Positions 1 through 5,914 of a stretch of 6,052 bases of DNA are shown here, piece by piece (position 1 is the stretch's first letter; the number at the start of each line of letters is the position of its first letter). The notes beneath the pieces are model-generated. The model saw only the letters and a program-made list of their open reading frames with translations. It was not told where the DNA came from and did no database searches. Origin of the DNA: Methanomassiliicoccus sp. (lineage in GTDB: Archaea > Thermoplasmatota > Thermoplasmata > Methanomassiliicoccales > JACIVX01); assembly GCA_020725985.1 (NCBI GenBank), contig DYTM01000094.1:1-6052 (forward strand), in the 5' to 3' direction. The position numbers were made by a program, and so were the translations under genes.

Positions 1-874
1 CTCCTTTCTCGAGGGCTTCCCTTATCTCGGTGAGGCATCTTATCGCTTTCTCCTTCCCAACCTCATCCATAGGGTGGTCGCTGTACTTCGCCTCCTCGAA
101 CAGTCCAGTCAGCTCTTCCACCGGCATCTCCGGCCAGCCAAGCTTGGTGACGGTCAAGACGGCCAGCTCCCTCGGAGTCAGGAACCTCTCCTTCTCAATC
201 AGATTCCCGCCGAGAAGGAGGCACATTTGCTGGTATGTCCGGATGATGACGCTCCGGAAGTCATCGCCTGCGTAGAGTCCCCTTATCGCCCTATCGATCG
301 TCTTCTTCGCCTCCTCCCTCTCCTTTTCAGCCGAGGAGGTGGCGTACCTAGCCAGGGAGATTGTTCTCCATCTCCTCAGATAGAGGGCGCCGAAGCAGGC
401 CGTCAGGATGAGAATAAGTATCAGAAACCACAGCGTCCCGCCTTCGGTCGAGAAGGGATCGGTCGGGGCGGAGGGGGTTCCACCGCCTCCGTTCTCCTCA
501 CCCCCGCCCCCGTTTCCGAGGAAGAACCGCAGGTCCGCGAATCGGATCACTGCGATCATGGATGCGATTAGGAGAAGGGCGAGGAACACTCCGAGCGGAG
601 AGGGCCTAGACAACTGCCTTGCATCTTTTCTCTTGACCTCCTTCCGGCCGGTGAGAAGGATGTAGATGTAGTAGACCATGATCAAGAGCCAGAGAACGTA
701 GAGGCTCTGGGATATGACGGCGGCAAGGCGGTCGGTGAACTGCCGGATCGACTGCCCCTCCCCCCATTCCCCGGCATACTTCAGGTTCGCTATGAGGAGA
801 CTCACCGCCACAAGCCCCACGATCGCCCCGACCGTGGACAGCAGAAATCTCTTCCGAGTTCCCCCCTCCGCCAC
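1..874 (-). CDS. DUF4129-domain multi-pass membrane protein, 3' end cut by window edge
   Basis: The reading frame is open from a GTG at 874 to the window edge, giving 291 codons with no stop, so the C-terminus is missing. Four hydrophobic helices are visible at about residues 10-30, 52-75, 94-111 and 148-166. Basic runs (RKR near 7-9, the GRKEVKRK stretch near 76-83, RRWR at 167-170) fit a positive-inside topology. A Gly/Glu/Pro-rich linker at about 121-146 would lie outside the cell between helices 3 and 4. The cytoplasmic tail from about 180 matches the DUF4129 pattern: a TYQQMCLLL helix, then FLTPRELA at 231-238, then LFEEAKYSDHPM at 258-269. Known for the family: DUF4129 proteins often lie near transglutaminase-like, MoxR ATPase and DUF58 genes; whether that holds here lies outside the window. 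Molecular function is unknown. The GTG start was chosen because a stop lies at 884-886 and the TATA box sits 28 nt upstream. A TTG at 881-883 is the alternative, but it is too close to the TATA box. Confidence 0.82.
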   Translation of the reverse strand, partial: MAEGGTRKRFLLSTVGAIVGLVAVSLLIANLKYAGEWGEGQSIRQFTDRLAAVISQSLYVLWLLIMVYYIYILLTGRKEVKRKDARQLSRPSPLGVFLALLLIASMIAVIRFADLRFFLGNGGGGEENGGGGTPSAPTDPFSTEGGTLWFLILILILTACFGALYLRRWRTISLARYATSSAEKEREEAKKTIDRAIRGLYAGDDFRSVIIRTYQQMCLLLGGNLIEKERFLTPRELAVLTVTKLGWPEMPVEELTGLFEEAKYSDHPMDEVGKEKAIRCLTEIREALEKG

Positions 875-898
875 GCCCCTCAATCAGAAGCTGGAAGG

Positions 899-905
899 TA
901 TATAA
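899..905 (-). promoter_or_regulatory. TATA box of the DUF4129 gene
   Basis: On the minus strand this reads TTATATA, a near-consensus archaeal TATA box in the 54-nt gap after the ligase stop. Its centre is 28 nt upstream of the GTG at 874, the spacing expected if transcription begins at or just before the start codon. No usable Shine-Dalgarno lies at proper distance: GAGGGG ends one base before the GTG. A leaderless transcript is therefore likely. The gene appears to be transcribed independently of the upstream ligase. Confidence 0.7.
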
Positions 906-928
906 TCCTTTTCGGCTTGACGCTGGGG

Positions 929-2512
929 TCAGCCAGGCGACACCGCTCGCCCCTTCGTTCTGAACTGCTCCTCGTACATGCGCTTCACCGTCGCCAGGGT
1001 GTCGGCCTCAGCGGGGCTCTTGTCGCTCCGAATCGACTTGATCCTGGCGAACCGAAGCGCCACGCCGGAATCGTACTTCGGGCTCCTCTGGATCTCGTCG
1101 AACGCCACCTCCACCACCACTTCGGGCGTGACCCGGACGGTGTGATGGGTCTCGACGGTCTTGAGCTCGAGAAGCTTCTCCGTCATCCTTTCGAACTCCT
1201 CGTCGGTCAGCCCCTTGTAGGTCTTCCCGACGACCTCGAATCCCTCCCCGGACCTTGCCCCGAGGTAGTAGTCGCTGAGCCAACCCTCCCTCCGACCGTA
1301 CCCCCAGTCCGCCGCGGTGATGACCAGATCGAGCGTGACGCTCCTCTTGATCTTGAGCCAGCGCTTCCCCCTCTTTCCCACGACGTATTGCCCATCCAGG
1401 CTCTTCGCGACGAGCCCCTCGTGGCCCTCGGCCAAGGCCCGGTCGAGGAATGCCGCCGCCTCCGCTGGGTCGGCAGTCACCAGCCTGGGGACGATGACGT
1501 CCGGGGGTGCTGTTTCGTTCAGCATGGACCATCTCTCCTCGTATGGCAGTCCGATGAGGACCTTCCCCTCTCTCAGGAGGATGTCGAAAAGATACAGTCT
1601 GATTGGGATGATCTCTTTCGTCCGGTCGACCCCGTGAACCCGCGTCATCCTCCTCATGATCTCCTGGAAGGGAAGGGGACGATCCGTGAACGCGACCGCT
1701 TCCCCCTCTAGGATGACGCGCTCCACGGCCACCCTAGACCGGATGGCGTCGACCACCTCCGGCAGGCTGTCTGTCACCTCTGTAAGCCGACGGCTGAATA
1801 TCCTGACCACGTCGCCCTGCTTGTGGATCTGTATCCTCGCTCCGTCCAGCTTGAACTCGAATGCCGCCCTTCCGAGGATCCCGATCGCTTCCTCGACCGA
1901 GGACACGGTCTCTGCCAACATCGGCTTGAGCGGGACGAAAAGCCGCGCGCCTATTCTTTCGAGACCGTCCTTTCCGCCAAGCAGCGCCTCCTCGGCGACC
2001 GAGCCTATGTCCCCCGAGAGCATGTTCGCCGTTCTCACCGTCTCCGAGGAGGCGCCCGAGGCGACCGCGACGGCATCGAGGAGGATCCCCTCGTTCACGC
2101 CGATCCTCATCTCTCCGAAGAGGCTCCTCGTCACATACTCCGCCTCTTCCCTGGACAACCTTGTGAAGATGCCACTGATCAAGCTCTCCTTGACCTTCCT
2201 TGAGCCGGCCCCCGCCGCATCCGCCACCTTGCTGAGAATGGAGAAGAACTCCCCTATCGTAAACTCATCCTCAGCGACCAGAGGCTGCTGGCGCCTCTCC
2301 AACGCTTTGCCTATCGTCGCATAGCCGACATCGAGGGTCTTCGAGTCCGACTCGGGCAGGGAGCGGCCAAGGAGGAAGAGGACGGTCGGCCTGATTTCCC
2401 CCGGCCCGAGATTCCTCAAGAACGAAGAAAGGAGTTCGATCTTCATCTTTCTGCCTGAGGTAGACTCAAGCGCCCTGCACAAAGAGGCAACGGCGGCGAC
2501 TGAGGTCGGCAC
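929..2512 (-). CDS. lig: ATP-dependent DNA ligase, compact archaeal / LigB-like form
   Basis: This gene encodes a 527-residue enzyme that seals 3'-OH/5'-phosphate nicks in duplex DNA using ATP, through a lysyl-AMP intermediate, in replication and repair. The N-terminal DNA-binding domain spans about 1-200 and includes GSRKVKESLISGIF and GEMRIGVNEG. The adenylation domain contains motif I EFKLDGAR with nucleophile K221, SRRLTEVT at 240-247, ILEGEA (motif III, E269), EGLVAK (motif IV, 365-370) and RWLKIKR (motif V, K387 and K389). The C-terminal OB-fold ends with a motif VI-like FARIKSIRSDKSPAEADT. All catalytic motifs are present, so it should be active. GTG at 2512 is the only possible start: an in-frame stop lies nine codons upstream with no other start between, and the N-terminus aligns with the family. 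It is shorter than the usual 550-600 residues; from memory, the gap falls in the DNA-binding domain around residues 70-85. The closest remembered match in architecture is actinobacterial LigB. The gene lies 62 nt behind the transaldolase. Confidence 0.95.
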   Translation of the reverse strand: MPTSVAAVASLCRALESTSGRKMKIELLSSFLRNLGPGEIRPTVLFLLGRSLPESDSKTLDVGYATIGKALERRQQPLVAEDEFTIGEFFSILSKVADAAGAGSRKVKESLISGIFTRLSREEAEYVTRSLFGEMRIGVNEGILLDAVAVASGASSETVRTANMLSGDIGSVAEEALLGGKDGLERIGARLFVPLKPMLAETVSSVEEAIGILGRAAFEFKLDGARIQIHKQGDVVRIFSRRLTEVTDSLPEVVDAIRSRVAVERVILEGEAVAFTDRPLPFQEIMRRMTRVHGVDRTKEIIPIRLYLFDILLREGKVLIGLPYEERWSMLNETAPPDVIVPRLVTADPAEAAAFLDRALAEGHEGLVAKSLDGQYVVGKRGKRWLKIKRSVTLDLVITAADWGYGRREGWLSDYYLGARSGEGFEVVGKTYKGLTDEEFERMTEKLLELKTVETHHTVRVTPEVVVEVAFDEIQRSPKYDSGVALRFARIKSIRSDKSPAEADTLATVKRMYEEQFRTKGRAVSPG

Positions 2513-2537
2513 GAGGCGAAATGACCACTCTCGACGC

Positions 2538-2545
2538 TATTCTAA
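2538..2545 (-). promoter_or_regulatory. possible weak TATA element upstream of the ligase
   Basis: The minus strand reads TTAGAATA, the only A/T-rich stretch in the 62-nt gap between transaldolase and ligase. Its centre is about 29 nt upstream of the GTG at 2512, and there is no good Shine-Dalgarno before that GTG. This would allow a leaderless ligase transcript. The match to the archaeal consensus is poor and the spacing slightly long, so read-through from the transaldolase operon is an equally good explanation. Confidence 0.3.
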
Positions 2546-2574
2546 CTTTCGTCCCCGCGGCCGACAGCCGGATC

Positions 2575-3222
2575 TCAGCGCTTCGCGACCTTCTCCCAGT
2601 CCTGGAGGAACTTGTCGATGCCCTGATCCGTCAAAGGGTGCTTGAACATCTTCTTCAGAACCTCATACGGGACGGTTGCGATGTGGGCCCCCATCATCGC
2701 CGCCTCGACCACGTGGCCCGGGTGGCGCACGCTTGCGACGATCACCTCGGCGTCGAAGCCGTAGTTGTCTATGATATCGAGAATCTGCGCGACGACCTCC
2801 ATCCCGTTGTGCCCGATGTCGTCCAACCTTCCGACGAACGGGGAGATGTATCGCGCCCCAGCCTTGCATGCGAGCAGCGCCTGCGCAGGCGAGAAGACGA
2901 GGGTCATGTTGACCTTGATGCCTTCCTTCGAGAGCGTCTTCGTCGCCTTCAGGCCCTCCTCGGTCATGGGGATCTTGATGACGATGTTCTTGTGGATCGA
3001 CGCGAGCTTCCTCGCCTCCTTGACGATGTCCTCGGACCTCGTGCTCATCGCCTCGGCGCTGATCGGACCGTCAACGATGGCGCATGTCTCCCGCACGATC
3101 GTCTCGAAGTCCATCTTCTCCTTCGCGACGAGGGTCGGGTTCGTCGTGACGCCGTCGAGTATGCCCCATCCGCTCACCTCGCGGATCTGCTCGACGTTCG
3201 CTGTGTCTATGAAAATCTTCAT
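2575..3222 (-). CDS. tal: transaldolase (small MipB/TalC-type)
   Basis: A 215-residue TIM-barrel class I aldolase, the usual size for the small transaldolase / fructose-6-phosphate aldolase family. It is expected to transfer a dihydroxyacetone unit between sedoheptulose-7-phosphate and glyceraldehyde-3-phosphate in the cytosolic non-oxidative pentose phosphate pathway. Visible active-site elements are FIDTAN with D6, GVTTNPTL with N28, the Schiff-base lysine K83 in IVIKIPMT, and [11 protein letters not shown] at 127-137. Two positions that separate the subfamilies favour true transaldolase: E57 where E. coli FSA has Gln59, and F129 where FSA has Tyr131. The start is the ATG at 3222, which matches the family N-terminus (MKIFIDTA) and has a GGAGG Shine-Dalgarno 8 nt upstream. 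The frame extends further upstream, but that part only overlaps the transketolase gene out of frame. The ATG overlaps the transketolase C-part stop as ATGA, suggesting translational coupling. Confidence 0.95.
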   Translation of the reverse strand: MKIFIDTANVEQIREVSGWGILDGVTTNPTLVAKEKMDFETIVRETCAIVDGPISAEAMSTRSEDIVKEARKLASIHKNIVIKIPMTEEGLKATKTLSKEGIKVNMTLVFSPAQALLACKAGARYISPFVGRLDDIGHNGMEVVAQILDIIDNYGFDAEVIVASVRHPGHVVEAAMMGAHIATVPYEVLKKMFKHPLTDQGIDKFLQDWEKVAKR

Positions 3223-4166
3223 TTCCCCTTCCTCCGGATCGCCCGTTCGGCCGCTGTGACGACCATGTCGCTCGTTAGGCCGTACTTCACCATTAGCTCT
3301 TCGCTCTCCCCCGACTCCCCGAAGGTGTCGGGGATCCCAACGCAGCTCATCGGAACGGGATGATTCTCCCCGAGTACCGTCGCGACCGCGCTGCCCAGAC
3401 CAGTCAGGACGTTGTGCTCCTCCGCCGTGACGACGGCGCCGGTCCGTTCGGTCGAGCTGAGCAATCTGGCCTTGTCGAGAGGCTTGATCGTGCTCATGTT
3501 GAGGACCTCCGCCGATACACCCCTCGTTCGGAGCTCCTCTGCGGCGTCGAGACAGACGGCGACCATCTGGCCCGTTCCGACGAGGGTGACGTCCTCCCCT
3601 TCCTTCATGACCGCGGCCTTCCCGATCTCGAAGGGCGAATCCGCCGTCGTCACAACGGGGAAGTCGACCCTCCCGAGTCGGACATAGCACGGCCCGGGGC
3701 GATCGACGACAGCCTTGACGGCCTTATATGTCTCCGGAGCGTCAGCGGGCACGATTACGGTCATGTTGGGCATGGTCCGCATGAGGGCGATATCCTCAGC
3801 GGTCTGGTGGGAAGCGCCGTCCCCGCCCACGGTGATCCCGGCGTGAGAGGCGACGATCTTGACATTGAACTTGGGATATGCAATTGACTGTCTCACCTGG
3901 TCCCAGCAGCGGCCGGTCGCGAAGACGGCGAACGACGAGGCGAAGACTGTTTTTCCGCTAGCGGCGAGCCCTGCGGCGGTGCCCATCATGTTCTGCTCCG
4001 CGATCCCGCAATTGAAGAAGCGATCGGGGAACTTCTTGGCGAAATCGCTCGTTCTGGTCGAGGTGGACAGGTCCGCGTCGAGCACGACCACGTCTGGACG
4101 GGCCTGACCTATCTCCACGAGTGCCCTGCCATACTCCTTCCGCTGACTGGCCAGGGGCCTGCTCAT
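3219..4166 (-). CDS. tktB: transketolase, C-terminal subunit (pyrimidine-binding and C-terminal domains)
   Basis: This 315-residue protein is the second half of a split, thiamine-diphosphate-dependent transketolase. With its partner it moves two-carbon ketol units between ketose and aldose phosphates. The pyrimidine-binding domain spans about 1-170. It holds the catalytic glutamate E57 in NCGIAEQNM, which activates the cofactor aminopyrimidine ring, and the conserved [14 protein letters not shown] at 114-127. The C-terminal domain follows at about 180-315, with [11 protein letters not shown] at 221-231 and [17 protein letters not shown] at 245-261. The architecture resembles DXS and the pyruvate dehydrogenase beta subunit, but the TktN partner and the downstream transaldolase support transketolase. 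The ATG at 4166 overlaps the upstream subunit's stop by 4 nt. The gene symbol follows common usage for split transketolases and is not specific. Confidence 0.94.
   Translation of the reverse strand: MSRPLASQRKEYGRALVEIGQARPDVVVLDADLSTSTRTSDFAKKFPDRFFNCGIAEQNMMGTAAGLAASGKTVFASSFAVFATGRCWDQVRQSIAYPKFNVKIVASHAGITVGGDGASHQTAEDIALMRTMPNMTVIVPADAPETYKAVKAVVDRPGPCYVRLGRVDFPVVTTADSPFEIGKAAVMKEGEDVTLVGTGQMVAVCLDAAEELRTRGVSAEVLNMSTIKPLDKARLLSSTERTGAVVTAEEHNVLTGLGSAVATVLGENHPVPMSCVGIPDTFGESGESEELMVKYGLTSDMVVTAAERAIRRKGK
3231..3235 (-). promoter_or_regulatory. Shine-Dalgarno of transaldolase
   Basis: GGAGG on the minus strand, 8 nt before the ATG at 3222, lies inside the end of the transketolase C-part coding region. 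It supports the 215-residue start over any longer reading and shows that internal genes of this operon use Shine-Dalgarno-led initiation. Confidence 0.75.
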
Positions 4167-4999
4167 GCGTCCTCACCCAGTTCCCTGAGCCCCTGTATGA
4201 GCTCCTGCTCGTTCGGGGCCTTGCCATGGAATGCGATCGAGTTCTCCATGTAGGAGACGCCCTTGCCCTTGACTGTGTGGGCGATGATGACGGTGGGCTT
4301 CCCCTTGACCTGCCTGGCCGCCCCGCACGCATCCAGTATCTGTCTCATATCATGACCGTCGATCTCGATCACGTGCCAGCCGAAGCCCTCCCACTTCTTC
4401 GCGAGAGGCTCGACCGACATCACTTCCTCCGTCGGTCCGTCAATCTGAAGCCTGTTCCTGTCGACGAAGGTGGTGACATTGTCAAGCTTGTAGTGGGCGG
4501 CGAGCATCGCCGCCTCCCAGATCTGGCCGCTCTCCATCTCCCCGTCCCCGCAGAGGCAGTAGATGCGGTGATCCTTCCGGTCCAGCTTCGCCGCGAGCGC
4601 GATGCCGTTGGACACGCTGAGCCCCTGTCCGAGCGATCCCGTGGACATCTCCACACCGGGAGTCCTGCTCCTTGAGGGGTGGCCCTGAAGCATGCTTCCG
4701 AGCTTTCGGAGGTTCACAAGCTCGCTGACGGGGAAGTAACCACTCTCAGCAAGCGCTGCGTAGTAGACCGGCGCTGCGTGGCCTTTTGAAAGAACCAATC
4801 TATCCCTATCCTCCCAGGCGGGTTGACCGGGACGGTGGTTCAGGACTTTGAAATAGAGTGCGGCCACGATGTCCGCATACGACAGCGATCCGCCGGGATG
4901 CCCGGAGCCTGCGGCGAAGGTCATCCGAAGGACATGTCGCCGGAGCAGGTTCGCCTTCTGTTCCAGGGAACGGACATCGTCTTCGCTGTAAGTGGCCAA
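4163..4999 (-). CDS. tktA: transketolase, N-terminal subunit (TPP diphosphate-binding domain)
   Basis: A 278-residue diphosphate-binding half of a split transketolase, first gene of the tktN-tktC-tal operon. Visible motifs are AGSGHPGGSLS (30-40, H34), LSKGHAAP (70-77, H74), MLQGHPSR (H107), and the TPP/Mg signature starting at GDGE (151-154). D152 and N182 are spaced 30 residues apart, as expected for metal ligands. FHGKAP near 257-262 includes H258, a conserved histidine of the family. It forms the active site together with the C-part, which supplies the catalytic glutamate. The start is TTG at 4999: an in-frame TGA lies two codons upstream, the next Met (residue 26) would remove conserved sequence, and a perfect GAGGTG Shine-Dalgarno is 7 nt upstream. 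The stop overlaps the C-part start as ATGA. Split transketolases are common in archaea and also occur in some bacteria. The gene is divergent from the HD phosphohydrolase. Confidence 0.95.
   Translation of the reverse strand: MATYSEDDVRSLEQKANLLRRHVLRMTFAAGSGHPGGSLSYADIVAALYFKVLNHRPGQPAWEDRDRLVLSKGHAAPVYYAALAESGYFPVSELVNLRKLGSMLQGHPSRSRTPGVEMSTGSLGQGLSVSNGIALAAKLDRKDHRIYCLCGDGEMESGQIWEAAMLAAHYKLDNVTTFVDRNRLQIDGPTEEVMSVEPLAKKWEGFGWHVIEIDGHDMRQILDACGAARQVKGKPTVIIAHTVKGKGVSYMENSIAFHGKAPNEQELIQGLRELGEDA
4173..4177 (-). promoter_or_regulatory. Shine-Dalgarno of transketolase C-part
   Basis: GGTGA on the minus strand, 6 nt before the ATG at 4166, lies within the last codons of the N-part gene. It complements the UCACC core of the archaeal 16S rRNA 3' end. 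With the ATGA overlap it suggests coupled, near-stoichiometric synthesis of the two subunits. Confidence 0.65.
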
Positions 5000-5006
5000 A
5001 GATCAG

Positions 5007-5012
5007 CACCTC
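5007..5012 (-). promoter_or_regulatory. Shine-Dalgarno deciding the TTG start of transketolase N-part
   Basis: GAGGTG on the minus strand is a 6-base perfect complement to the CACCUC of archaeal 16S rRNA, placed 7 nt before the TTG at 4999. It is the main reason to accept the rare TTG start. It also implies that the operon's mRNA has a leader, unlike the flanking genes. Confidence 0.72.
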
Positions 5013-5052
5013 AGAGAGCGAGATGGGAGAATTGGAGAATAGCGTCCGGGCG

Positions 5053-5060
5053 ATTAAAAA
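5053..5060 (-). promoter_or_regulatory. candidate TATA box for the tktN-tktC-tal operon
   Basis: The minus strand reads TTTTTAAT. A transcription start about 26 nt downstream, near 5031, would give a leader of about 30 nt containing the GAGGTG Shine-Dalgarno. The alternative is the CTTAAAT on the same strand at 5108-5114, which would give a leader of about 85 nt. The choice cannot be made from sequence alone. Confidence 0.45.
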
Positions 5061-5092
5061 GCTTGTGTACATCCGATTGGTGCCGATGAACC

Positions 5093-5128
5093 ATTCCATC
5101 CGCTATCATTTAAGTCGCGCGATGGAAT
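5093..5128. repeat. perfect 8-bp inverted repeat centred on a TATA-like box; candidate operator
   Basis: ATTCCATC at 5093-5100 and GATGGAAT at 5121-5128 are exact reverse complements separated by 20 bp. The dyad centre (5110.5) coincides with the centre of the TATA-like ATTTAAG. The arms are 28 bp apart centre to centre, a little under three helical turns. The site lies in the divergent region between the transketolase operon and the HD gene, with the right arm between the TATA box and the HD start codon. A bound dimer or paired dimers could block TBP/TFB. No regulator is identified, and chance cannot be excluded. Confidence 0.45.
5108..5114 (+). promoter_or_regulatory. TATA-like box of the HD phosphohydrolase gene
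   Basis: The plus strand reads ATTTAAG, with its centre 27 nt upstream of the ATG at 5138. No Shine-Dalgarno precedes that ATG, so a leaderless mRNA beginning at the start codon is likely. The element is nearly symmetrical and could also act on the minus strand for the transketolase operon. Confidence 0.5.
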
Positions 5129-5137
5129 ATCAATACG

Positions 5138-5914
5138 ATGAGAGGATCGTTCGGAGTACCTTACGGCGGCAATACAACGCTGGCGAAGATCGTTGAGAGA
5201 CTGAACGAGGACATGGAGGTGATGGCCCTCTGGAGAGCCTCGAACATCACCGCGATCGACAGGATGGGATACAACGATCACGGCCCGATGCACGTGAGAA
5301 TCGTCGCCACGATCGCCCTCAGGATGCTCCGGCTCCTCGTCGGAGAGGGGTCGAGACCGAACGTGGTCGAGGATCACGGCATGAAGAACGAGGATGCGGA
5401 GGTGGTCGTGGTTGTGGCGTCAGCGCTGCACGACATCGGACACGCAATCCACCGGAAGGCTCACGAGGACATGTCATTGATCCTCGCCCCGCCCATCATC
5501 CGCAGGTTGCTCGAGGGCCTGTACCCAGAACCGGGAATGACCCTCATGGTCGTGGAGATCATGCACGCGATGATCGCGCATCATGCCGAGTTCACTCCCC
5601 TCACGCTTGAGGCTGGTGTGGTGAGGGTCGCTGATGCACTGGACATGGAGAAGGGCAGAGCCCGCATACCATTTAGGGCCGGAAGCGTCAACATCCACTC
5701 CGTCTCTGCACTCGCAATCGACAAGGTCAAGGTCTCGAGGGGAGAGGAGAGGCCGGTCAAGATAGAGATAAGAATGAACAACTCCGCCGGCATCTACCAG
5801 ATTGACGAGCTTCTGAAGGACAAGATAGAGAAGTCGGGAATCAGGGACAAGATCACGATCGTGATCGATGCGCCCGACCAGGAGATGAAGATCATAGAGG
5901 ATCTGAAGCTCTAG
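5138..5914 (+). CDS. HD-domain metal-dependent phosphohydrolase, substrate unknown
   Basis: A 258-residue soluble protein with a complete HD signature: H52 (in GPMHVRIV), H98-D99 (in ALHDIGH) and D166 (in VRVADALDM). Additional histidines at 102, 105, 109, 143, 148 and 149 suggest that two metal ions could be bound, as in some HD hydrolases. HD enzymes usually cleave phosphoester bonds of nucleotides or cyclic (di)nucleotides, but nothing here fixes the substrate. Residues from about 185 form a second conserved part (NIHSVSALAIDKVKVS, then IEIRMNNSAGIYQIDELL, then a beta-rich tail). I recall this arrangement in archaeal HD proteins of unknown function. No signal peptide or membrane helix is seen. 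The ATG at 5138 is the only upstream option: the frame is closed by TAA at 5111-5113, and no other start lies between. The gene is divergent from transketolase and convergent with PCNA, sharing the CTAG that forms both stops. Confidence 0.85.
   Translation: MRGSFGVPYGGNTTLAKIVERLNEDMEVMALWRASNITAIDRMGYNDHGPMHVRIVATIALRMLRLLVGEGSRPNVVEDHGMKNEDAEVVVVVASALHDIGHAIHRKAHEDMSLILAPPIIRRLLEGLYPEPGMTLMVVEIMHAMIAHHAEFTPLTLEAGVVRVADALDMEKGRARIPFRAGSVNIHSVSALAIDKVKVSRGEERPVKIEIRMNNSAGIYQIDELLKDKIEKSGIRDKITIVIDAPDQEMKIIEDLKL

Noticed and set aside
1..665. Plus-strand frames over the left edge
   Set aside because: They are antisense to the DUF4129 protein. Their Pro/Ser/Arg-rich content is the complement of its Gly-rich linker and hydrophobic helices.
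917..1711. 264-codon open frame on the plus strand, antisense to the ligase C-terminal half
   Set aside because: It has low-complexity Pro/Leu/Arg/Asp composition and no motif or promoter, and it overlaps the well-supported OB-fold and motifs IV-VI of ligase.
2558..2570. Small hairpin CGGC-CGACA-GCCG between transaldolase and ligase as a terminator
   Set aside because: The stem is only 4 bp and no T-run follows on the minus strand, so it does not resemble an archaeal or intrinsic terminator.
2521..3363. 280-codon open frame on the plus strand, antisense to transaldolase
   Set aside because: Composition is Arg/Asp/Leu/His-rich without any recognisable motif. It mirrors the strong third-position GC bias of the real genes, which show full catalytic motifs on the other strand.
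3223..3690. N-terminal extension of the transaldolase frame (371 codons in total)
   Set aside because: The extra residues are Arg/Gly-rich and lie entirely within the transketolase C-part in another frame. The family N-terminus MKIFIDTA and a GGAGG Shine-Dalgarno mark the start at 3222.
4806..5099. 97-codon minus-strand frame across the start of transketolase N-part, and plus-strand frames 4823-5196 over the same region
   Set aside because: They overlap the conserved N-terminal part of transketolase and the promoter region in other frames, and their sequences show no domain or conserved motif.
5851..5866. Perfect 16-bp palindrome GATCACGATCGTGATC inside the HD gene
   Set aside because: It encodes a beta strand (ITIVI) using the common ATC, ACG and GTG codons, which by itself generates this symmetry. 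It is far from any promoter, so chance is the simplest explanation.
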